Shown here piece after piece: positions 56,589 to 64,000 of a DNA stretch of 64,000 bases (the first letter of the stretch is position 1; every line of letters starts with the position of its first letter). Under the pieces are notes generated by a model. That model had not been told where the DNA came from. It saw only the letters and a list, made by a program, of their open reading frames with translations, and did no database searches. This DNA comes from Austropuccinia psidii. Lineage: Eukaryota; Basidiomycota; Pucciniomycetes; Pucciniales; Sphaerophragmiaceae. The stretch covers positions 55,765,937 through 55,829,936 of the forward strand of contig JALGQZ010000001.1 of NCBI GenBank assembly GCA_023105745.1. The letters are read 5' to 3'. The position numbers and the translations under genes are program-made.

Positions 56589-57253
56589 AGGTCCTAGATA
56601 AGACCTTAAACTGTCTAAATATCTCAATTTTCTTTATTTATTTCTTCCATCATCAAACAGCATTAAGTCAAGAAAGAGGTCCTTGATATGACCTTAAACT
56701 GTCCAAATATTCTATTTTTTCATTATAATCAACAAATAAATCAAAAATAGGTCCTAGATAGGACCTTAAACTGTCTGAATTATTATTTTATCTTTCATCA
56801 AGACACTTCAAAAAAAAACAATTTCAGAAGAGGTCCTTGATAAGACCTTAAACTGTCTAAATATCTCAATTTTCTTTATTTATTTCTTCCATCATCAAAC
56901 AACATTAAGTCAAGAAAGAGGTCCTAGATAAGACCTTAAACTGTCTGGAACATTATTTCAACATTCATCAAGATAAATCAATCAAAAAAATTACCTCAAG
57001 AAAAGGTCCTTGATATGACCTTAAACTGTCCAAATATTATAATTTTTTCTATTTATCATCAACAAATCAACCCAATAAATGGTCCTTGATAAGACCTTAA
57101 ACTGTCTGAAAAACTCTCTTATAGTACTTATTCAAAATCAAGACTCAAGAAAGGGTCCTGAGTATGACCTTAAACTGCCTCATCAACATTATTTTATGCT
57201 AATTACAGTCTCGGGACTAAAGCAGAGGTCCTGGATAAGACCTTAAGCTGTAC
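56589..57253 (+). repeat. Array of nine hairpin motifs in element G
   Basis: A motif of about 28 nt, AGGTCCTAGATAAGACCTTA followed by AACTGTCT, occurs at 56589, 56677, 56749, 56831, 56919, 57004, 57080, 57153 and 57226, spaced 72-88 bp. GGTC and GACC are kept in all nine and can pair as a small hairpin with an eight-base loop of the CTNGATAN type in eight copies (CTGAGTAT in the eighth). The spacers vary, apart from a longer duplication that relates 56589-56680 to 56831-56922. All copies have the same orientation. Confidence 0.88.
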
Positions 57254-57596
57254 CAATTTTTTTTATGATTAATTTATTTTATTTTATGGCAACACTGGTG
57301 GAAAGATTTAATCAAGATAGCTTATTAGTAGCTGGAAGAATGTTTATCAAATGGAGAGGTAAATCACCCTAAATCAGTATACATGATATGGGACAACATT
57401 AACATGGATAAACAAACAAAAAAGAAGAAACAACAGGGTACAAATCAAATATGAAGAAATGAAGATTCAAAATCAATATAACAAGCCATCAATGGAAATT
57501 ATCAACTGAATTTATTGAAATAAAAATTTAAAGAAAGAAGATTCTCACTTATGAACCCAGGATATTGTACTTGAAACTGGAATGCTGGGGACAGCA

Positions 57597-57613
57597 TTAA
57601 ATGGAGAGGGGGA
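57597..57613 (+). other. Polypurine tract of element G
   Basis: ATTAAATGGAGAGGGGGA directly precedes the TGTGGTATTCC start of the 3' LTR, as expected for the plus-strand primer. Confidence 0.85.
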
Positions 57614-59482
57614 TGTGGTATTCCATACCTTTTTACCAGTTTCAAGAAATTTTTTGGAAATTAAAAGTTGGAAAATCAAGATCAAAATGACTAATTCAGG
57701 AAATCACCACTCAAAGTACATGATTAAAGATCACACACACTCAGGAATAACACCAATAGTAGGGAGGAATGGAAGATTTTAGCATTCACAATTGAAATAT
57801 TCAATATACTTCTATAATTAAATGAGCAATAGAGGAATCTAATCTTATGGAATTATACAAGAAAACCTACATATAAGCCTTACAGAATCAACAATAGGCT
57901 TAATACATACAGAAACTCAAAATTACATAGCAAAAGTAACATTGTAACATTATATCCACTCTAAATCCATCAAGAAGATTATATTACTAAGAATTACAGT
58001 AACCAAATACAGTGCATGTGACACAAGGATCATATGACAGTATCCAATTCAACTCAATACATGAAAATCCACTAAAAACTTAAAAAATTACACAACAATA
58101 CAGGAGCCCAAACAAGACTTATGCAGGCCACATGCATAAGATCTGTACAGTACACAGCCTCAGGATCATCAAATACAACTCAATTCAATTCAACTAGCTG
58201 AATGCAAGGAAAATACACTAAAACTGTAAACCACACAGCAATTACAGTAATCAAGAATTAAAACTCAAGAAGATATCCCCACATTACACAGCATAATCAC
58301 CTGGAACTAAATAAATCTTACAAACAAATTATACAGAGGCTTATTCACATGACACCACCTTCATCCTTAACTCACCAGCATTAATTCCTCAAGGCTATGC
58401 AAGCTGACTAAAGCAGTGCAAAAGAGAAGTCACCTGATATTTTTATCAAAATCCCCACCAAGAAAAACATCTCAACCTTCATTTTGACCAAACAAATGGA
58501 AAAAATATTTCAGTCATATGACACCATTCTCAATTTTACACACTAGCATTAATCTCTCAAGGCTGTGCAAGATTACTAATACAGTGTAGCAGATAGGTCA
58601 TCTGACTTTTGTTACAAAAAATCTACACCAGCAAAATTACCTCAAGGGCAAGAATAACACTTTACATGGAGAGCCCATGGGTACTTCTCACAACATAAAA
58701 AGAGGCCTCTCTCTCTCATTTTTCTCCTCTTTCCTCATGCAAATAATTATATACCAAGAAGGAGAATAATTAATCATCCCTTACTAGTAGGTTAATCTAG
58801 AAATTATTATTATTATTATTATTATTACATTACATTGAAAGTGATTTATATATAGCTGTAGATAACAGTAGGTCTGCCTATATTATAAATTCATCTATTA
58901 GTGAAATACTCATATTCAACAAAATATTTATATTATACTCTTCTCACTAGAAGAAAATCTATATCACTATTATTATTTTCACAAAATATATTTTACATAT
59001 TATCAAAATTATTTACCAACAACAGCTATTTAAACTATCAAACAATATTATTATATTATCACTATTACTCAATTTTCTCATATTGAGCTATTATCCATTA
59101 AACAAAATACCTTCAACAAAGAAAACAACTTAAAATCACCACTCAGTACTATTATATCTATTATTTATCTACTCAATTATTATCTTATCATCTTGAAATC
59201 ACCTACAAATTCATTTATTTAAAGTTATTATTATTTTATCATTAGTCTGATTATTGAATAGGTCTGATAGAGACTGCTGAAAAGTCTTCTCTAGTTGTAA
59301 AGCCACAATCTTAAATATTGATTTGTGAGCTCTGTAGGGAGATTGTTTAGTATATTCAGAGGGGCAGCTAAAACACCATTAGCACCCTTGGTTACAGGAT
59401 TATTTCAGCAATTCAAAACTGTTTACCTGTGATTTCCCCCTCAAGGACTGCCTTATCCAATCCCACCAAAAGGAGTTCCACA
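57614..59482 (+). mobile_element. 3' LTR of element G
   Basis: 1869 bp, nearly identical to 49233-51098. One extra ATT unit in the microsatellite near 58806 accounts for the length difference. ATGG follows at 59483. Confidence 0.94.
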
Positions 59483-59489
59483 ATGGTTG

Positions 59490-59882
59490 TTACAGTATCC
59501 CCCTCTTGAAACTAGTGGCCTCCTGAACACCATAATACCCTGCCATTATTGAGTGGCATCTTACTACCCCATACACTCCTTTGAAAAGTTTTCTTTTGAC
59601 CATTATCTTGAAATCCTTCTTCAACTCTTCTCTGTCAATTAAATTTATTTTCCCCCCTTCTTTTAGCTTTGAGTAAGTACCCCACTTTGGACTATACTTT
59701 TCTTCTGATTCAATGAGTTTACTTGTCCTTGGGGCCTGGCCTTGGGTTGTACCCCAAATGGATGGCCACTGAGCTCTTGTGCTCAAAAAATGGGGCCAGA
59801 TGAGTATATAAAATGTACCCATCTGGCCAGGCTTAATCAGAAGAAATTTATTAAAAAGTGAATTCAGGGGTCTTGTCCCCAT
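59490..59882 (-). CDS. Small ORF before the 3' LTR of H, doubtful
   Basis: 130 codons on the minus strand, running through the polypurine tract into the first bases of the LTR. It has no recognisable domain (KINLIDREELKKDFKIMV, VRCHSIMAGYYG). Its position at the end of the 3' region could suit an accessory gene, but chance is as likely. Confidence 0.25.
   Translation of the reverse strand: MGTRPLNSLFNKFLLIKPGQMGTFYILIWPHFLSTRAQWPSIWGTTQGQAPRTSKLIESEEKYSPKWGTYSKLKEGGKINLIDREELKKDFKIMVKRKLFKGVYGVVRCHSIMAGYYGVQEATSFKRGIL
59495..59505 (-). other. Polypurine tract of element H
   Basis: On the minus strand AGAGGGGGATAC stands directly before the LTR start TGTAACAACC. This is what identifies the split LTR as the 3' LTR of H. 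Confidence 0.7.
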
Positions 59883-61321
59883 TGGATTTGAAAAACTGCC
59901 TCAACAGCCCTCCATAACAATCTTGGGCTGTGGCCCTTGCTATAGTAAGTCTGGATGGCTCATGCCCTTATGGCCCTTTTGGCCTAATTAGTCTTCTTGG
60001 TGATCTTTGGTCATATTAGAGCATATGGCCATTTCTGGCCTTTTTGAGGTTCTAGGTGATTATGGTCAATTTCTTGACCTATGGCCATCTATGGCCATTT
60101 TGGGGTTTATTGGATTTCTGGGCCTATTTGGCCATTTTTCGATTTTGGGGTCCTACGGTCCGCGGGCTGTATGCCACAGTCCGTGGGGGTTATTGGAGGC
60201 CCTCAGGACGAAAATGAGCCCCTGGGCCCAAATTTTCTGGGAACCCAGGGGTACCATGGGACCATAAATTGGCCCCATGACCTGGACTCATTGGGGGGTC
60301 CAGGACCACCAAGACCATGGCCTCCCCAAAGTTGCAGGGGAGGCCCTGGGTGATGAATCCAGCCCAATGAGAGCTTTGAGTATTCACCTTGAGGGCTTGA
60401 GTGGGGGGCCATAATTGAGCTATGGCCCACTTCCTTGAGGGTTTTCTCTGAATTTGACATGGACTGATTTGACATCTTGACCCTTCTGCTTGGGTATTCT
60501 CCATGAGTTGATGACTGAATCCCCGTGAACTTTGACAATTTGGGTGGAGTTAAAACCAGTATCTTGTTCTTTTTTGTGTTTTGTTTGGCTTCTGTTCATA
60601 CTCTTATAAATACTAATAAATGGAATAAAAATAAGAATAAAAAATAAAGGAACCTCCCAATACGTGATTTGGAAGGGGATGCTGCTGCTTTAAAAGAAAT
60701 AAAGAAAAGCAAAGGAATTATACAAGTAGATAAAGAAAGAAAAATAAAAGAATAAGAGAAAATGATATTAAAGAAAGAAATAAAGAAAAATCCTGATGGT
60801 TGGTCCTTCTTGTAGTGAGCTGCTTGATTCTGGCCAAAAAGTGTCTGAAAAATTAAAACCAAGCATTTGATGCTCACAGAGTGGCCAAGGTAATGTTTTA
60901 CAAGAAGTAGAACCCTCAGGGATGCATACCAGGAGATGGAACTTACTTTCATAACTTCCACTCCCCACCAAGCACCATAAAATTGAGAAGAATTGCCATG
61001 AATGACTTCTGAAAAGAATTGCCGTAAATGACTTGAAGTAATGAATGTCTTGAATTATGATGATTGGCATAAATGAAATGATAAATAAAAGAGAAAGAAA
61101 GGAAAATTAAAGAAAGAAACATTTGGCCATATCTTGATAAGGTCCAAATCGGAGGGTATTGGTGTTGTATGCTTCCTAAACCTGTCCAAAGAATTGACAA
61201 GTGCTCAGAAAGTGGCCAAGGTGATGCTTACAACAACATATGGGTAGAATACCCTCTTAAAGGTGCATGCCAGGAGAGGAACTTACTTTCATAACTTCTT
61301 CTCCCCACCAAGCGCCATAAA
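59883..61321 (-). other. Long 3' region of element H
   Basis: 1.4 kb between pol and the small ORF. 59940-60330 is rich in TGGCC and ATGGCC strings, like the first 500 bp of LTR family D. Two similar ~110-bp segments lie at 60868-60979 and 61201-61322, sharing AGTGGCCAAGGT, GGAACTTACTTTCATAACTT and CTCCCCACCAAGC. Other ORFs here are short and unremarkable. Confidence 0.6.
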
Positions 61322-63430
61322 TCAAACTCTTGAGGTATTTGGACCAGGCTTGTCTGGATACAATGAATGGAAGTCCTTGACAAAATCTGGTGAGTTGGTA
61401 AGGTTTGAAGCTGGTTCCCAAGTGGTTCTTTCTGGGTCTTCACTGAATCCTTTCCACTCTACAAGATACCATAATTTACCTCTTTTGAGTTTTGAGTCTA
61501 GAACCTGAGCCACTTCCCATTCTTCTTGCTCCTCCACTAAAACTGGTGGTGGCGGCAATTGATGACAATTTGGGATAGTTGAATGCTTGACTGGTTCTAA
61601 TAAGGACACATGGAATACAGGGTGAACTGTCTTCCATTGCTGAGGCAACTTGAGGTGATATGCATGGCTGCCAATCTTCTTCAGAACTTCAAAAGGTCCC
61701 AACCATCTTTCTGATAATTTCTTGGTGAGTCTTGTTGTCTTGATGTTCCTGGAAGCTAGCCATACTTTGTCCCCAGGTTGGAAATCAGGTGGAATTGCTC
61801 TATTTCTATCTGCATACTTCTTGAATCTCCTTATTGCTGACTCTAATTCTTCTTTGACAACTTGCTGTACTGATTGGAGTTTTGTTGATAACTTTCCAGC
61901 AGGTGAGTCTTGAGAAATATGGATTGAGTCAAAGCTGGGATTTCTTCCATAAATGGTGAAAAAAGGTGATTGCTTTGTTGATGAATGTTCTGCATTATTA
62001 TAGGCAAATTCAGCCAGAGGGAGCCAGGTGTACCAGTCATCTTGATGATAGCTGACATACATCCTAAGGTACTGTTCTAGTATCTGATTTACCCTCTCTG
62101 TATGTCCATCTGTTTCAGGGTGAAAGGCAGTTGAAAGATCTCTTGATATCTTGAGCTGCTGACACAATTGAGTCCAAAATGATGAAACAAATAAGGATCC
62201 TCTATCACTGATGATACTGACTGAAAGGCCATGCTTGGAAAATACATGACTAATGAAGATTTGAGCTAAGTCCAGAGCAGTGATTGTTCCATAAGTTGGA
62301 ATGAAGATTGCCATTTTTGAGAATCTGTCCACAACTAAAATTGAATCAAAGTTGTTTGACAGTGGCAATTGAGTGATGAAGTCCATTGATAATGAATTCC
62401 AAGGACCAGACGGAATTGAAAGAGACTTGAGTAATCCAAACTTCTTGTGATGAATGCTCTTGTTTCTTGAACATTTCTGACATGAGGACACATAGTCCTT
62501 GATGAATTGATTCATGCCAGCACAATAAAAATCCCTCTTGATGAGCTTGAGGGTCTTCTCCTGTCCAGGATGGCCAGCCAATGGTGAGTCATGATGCTTT
62601 TGAAGAATATTGAGTTGAAGTTCTTCATTGCTTGGGATTACCACTCTATCTTTGAATAATAATAACCTGGCTTGAGGTTCAAGAGAATAATCGGGAACTG
62701 ATTCACCTCTTGCTAGTTGCTTGAGTATTTCTTTATAGTATTTGTCTTGCCATACTTCTTTTTTTATCTTGTCCACTAAATCTGAGAAAATCTCCACTTT
62801 GATTGAGAAGAATCTTGACTCTTGAATTCCATCTTGCTTAAGTACTTGATGAAAATTTTGGGGATTCTTGCTGATGAAGTCCACCCCCCTCTCTGGGTAC
62901 ACGTCGTCCCGAAGTGACAAGGCATCTGGTAAAGTGGCCAGCCTGCCTGGGCGGTAAGTGATAGTGAAGTGAAATTCTGAGAGAAATTCAGCCCAACGGG
63001 CCTGACGACGAGTAAGAACTTTGGAAGACATGAAATACTGCAAGGAAGAGTGGTCTGTCAAGACCTCAAAGGGATTGGAAAGAGAAAGAAGAAATGCCCT
63101 CCAGTGCTTGAGAGCCCAAACTATGCCAAGGAGTTCCTTGTCATGAATTTCATAGTTGAGTTCAGCTGGTAAGAGCTTGCGACTATCAAATGCAATGGGA
63201 TGCTTTCCTGAGTCATTCACCTGACTCAGTACAGCGCCCAATGCATAATCAGAAGCATCATTCTCTACAATAGTAGGTAGAGATGAATTGAAATGGGATA
63301 AGATAGGAGCAGAGGTGAAAGCTTCTTTGAGTGCTTGAAACTGACTAAGAGCTTCCTCATTGAAGATGAAAGGAGAATCTTTTTTGAGAAGGGAAGTGAG
63401 ATAAGTGATTTTTTTGGAATAATTTTTTAA
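61322..63430 (-). CDS. RNase H, integrase and chromodomain of element H
   Basis: The minus-strand ORF 63595-61322 is in the true pol frame from about 63430. It has the end of the RT connection ([15 protein letters not shown]), RNase H ([39 protein letters not shown]), an HHCC zinc domain ([27 protein letters not shown]), the DDE core ([42 protein letters not shown]) and a chromodomain ([20 protein letters not shown]). All catalytic positions appear intact. It ends at a stop at 61322. It is a different gypsy lineage from A and B. Confidence 0.92.
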   Translation of the reverse strand, partial: LKNYSKKITYLTSLLKKDSPFIFNEEALSQFQALKEAFTSAPILSHFNSSLPTIVENDASDYALGAVLSQVNDSGKHPIAFDSRKLLPAELNYEIHDKELLGIVWALKHWRAFLLSLSNPFEVLTDHSSLQYFMSSKVLTRRQARWAEFLSEFHFTITYRPGRLATLPDALSLRDDVYPERGVDFISKNPQNFHQVLKQDGIQESRFFSIKVEIFSDLVDKIKKEVWQDKYYKEILKQLARGESVPDYSLEPQARLLLFKDRVVIPSNEELQLNILQKHHDSPLAGHPGQEKTLKLIKRDFYCAGMNQFIKDYVSSCQKCSRNKSIHHKKFGLLKSLSIPSGPWNSLSMDFITQLPLSNNFDSILVVDRFSKMAIFIPTYGTITALDLAQIFISHVFSKHGLSVSIISDRGSLFVSSFWTQLCQQLKISRDLSTAFHPETDGHTERVNQILEQYLRMYVSYHQDDWYTWLPLAEFAYNNAEHSSTKQSPFFTIYGRNPSFDSIHISQDSPAGKLSTKLQSVQQVVKEELESAIRRFKKYADRNRAIPPDFQPGDKVWLASRNIKTTRLTKKLSERWLGPFEVLKKIGSHAYHLKLPQQWKTVHPVFHVSLLEPVKHSTIPNCHQLPPPPVLVEEQEEWEVAQVLDSKLKRGKLWYLVEWKGFSEDPERTTWEPASNLTNSPDFVKDFHSLYPDKPGPNTSRV

Positions 63431-64000
63431 TGAAACGACGATAAAAATTGGCAAAGCCAAGAAAAGATTGAAGGGCTTTGATGTTTTTGGGCTGAGGCCA
63501 ATTGAGGATTTGCTGAACTTTTGAAGAATCCATCTTGAGGCCATCACTTGAAACAACATAGCCCAAGTATTCCACACTTGAGGCATGGAATACACACTTG
63601 GAGGCTTTGGAAAACAGATTATTGTCCCTCAGTCTTTGGAGGACAGAGGCCACATGTTTGACATGTTCCTCTTCAGAACTGGAAAAGACCATAATATCAT
63701 CTAAATAAACCACATCAAACACATCCAAAAAATCTGCAAAGATATCATTTACTAGATTTTGGAAAGAAGCAGGAGCATTGGTCAAACCAAATGGCATGAC
63801 CAAATACTCATAACTACCATATTTGGTTCTAAAGGCAGTTAAGTGCTCATCCCCCTCTTTGATTCTCAGAAGGTTATATGCACCACGCAAATCTATCTTG
63901 GAGAAGATAGTGGAACCGTTGAATACGGTAAGGAGCTGGTTCATAGGAGGAACAGGGTATCTGTTCTTCCTAGTGACAGCATTGAGTTTGTGGTAGTCGA
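63357..64000 (-). pseudogene. Reverse transcriptase of element H, partial
   Basis: The frame is open to the window edge ([21 protein letters not shown]...). It has [44 protein letters not shown] and [13 protein letters not shown]. The frame is lost at about 63425 in a run of six A on the coding strand, where removing one would join it to the RNase H frame. This is the only lesion seen in the pol of H. Confidence 0.88.

Larger units (their letters stand above)
49233..59482 (+). mobile_element. Non-autonomous, gag-only LTR element G
   Basis: A 10.25-kb element with 1.87-kb LTRs that differ by about 16 substitutions and one ATT unit by my count (about 99% identical). ATGG flanks it on both sides (49229-49232, 59483-59486). 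It encodes a Gag-like protein and a second ORF, then about 2.6 kb of non-coding sequence with several repeats. No protease, RT, RNase H or integrase motif was found in the internal 6.5 kb, so its copying must use proteins of another element. It interrupts the 3' LTR of H. Confidence 0.88.
48494..59494 (-). mobile_element. 3' LTR of element H, split by element G
   Basis: Without G (49233-59482 and one copy of ATGG) the LTR is about 745 bp, from TGTCACAGGGGCTC (48494) to GGTTGTTACA (59494); on the minus strand TGTAACAACCATG ... GAGCCCCTGTGACA. Its two ends and middle (GTCCCCAGG, GGTATATGTGA) resemble LTR family D. No matching target duplication can be judged, because the other LTR is outside the window. 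Confidence 0.78.
48494..64000 (-). mobile_element. Ty3/gypsy chromovirus element H, partial, minus strand
   Basis: It is read on the minus strand from the window edge: RT, RNase H, integrase and chromodomain (64000 to 61322), a 1.8-kb 3' region, a polypurine tract (59505-59495), and a 3' LTR (59494 down to 48494) split by element G. Gag, protease and the 5' LTR lie outside the window. Confidence 0.85.

Noticed and set aside
56589..57253. CRISPR array
   Set aside because: Repeats are spaced, but spacers are partly duplicated and AT-rich, there are no cas genes, and the setting is a eukaryotic retroelement.
60007..60538. Overlapping ORFs of 86-111 codons on both strands
   Set aside because: Compositional effect of the GC-richer 3' region of H; no domain.

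Overview
The window is almost wall-to-wall transposable elements from a fungal nuclear genome. The DNA is AT-rich, introns are short (64-88 bp, GT...AG), and the mix is chromodomain Ty3/gypsy elements with 1.8-2.0 kb LTRs, MULE, hAT and Ty1/copia. This suits a rust fungus (Pucciniales). From memory the gag/pol reading frames at 25-32 kb look like those that fill the very large genome of Austropuccinia psidii, but I could not run a search. No RNA gene, CRISPR array or clearly functional host gene was found.

Layout. (1) 1-14598: Ty3/gypsy element A1 (family A). Its 5' LTR is split by a complete MULE DNA transposon (1295-5640) that encodes a FAR1/DDE transposase joined by splicing to an OTU cysteine protease. 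(2) 14599-18000: flank holding a decayed intron-containing minus-strand gene. (3) 18001-19812: solo family-A LTR (minus strand) with perfect target duplication GAATA. (4) 19828-21150: fragments of LTR family D. (5) 21156-22476: diverged family-A LTR, cut by a second MULE (minus strand) that is itself split by complete Ty3/gypsy element B (23059-34517, target duplication AGGCC). B carries a solo LTR of another family (C) in its integrase. (6) 34518-39790: the rest of the second MULE, fused to a 5'-truncated family-A element (A3) with a full 3' LTR. (7) 39859-41333: hAT transposase relic, minus strand. (8) 41604-47832: Ty1/copia element E, riddled with transition-type stops, with a solo LTR of family D inside. 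(9) 47833-48493: flank with a 35-bp minisatellite. (10) 48494-64000: minus-strand Ty3/gypsy element H, which runs off the window. Its 3' LTR is split by element G (49233-59482), a young LTR element that encodes only Gag-like proteins.

The most unusual item is G. Its LTRs are about 99% identical and it has PBS-like and polypurine sites, an 882-codon Gag with a CCHC knuckle and a second 263-codon ORF, but no protease, RT or integrase. In place of pol it has about 2.6 kb of structured non-coding DNA: four 36-39 nt A-tracts around three related palindromes, an internal copy of the polypurine tract, and nine ~28-nt hairpin motifs spaced 72-88 bp. It looks like a mobilised parasite of an autonomous gypsy element, with candidate cis-acting RNA elements. 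Second in interest is the OTU-MULE: DDE and OTU catalytic residues are present, only two lesions are visible, and its 3' end has a cluster of terminal-repeat cores.

The relative age of insertions follows from nesting: copia E before solo LTR D; H before G; second MULE before B, and B before solo LTR C; A1 before the OTU-MULE.
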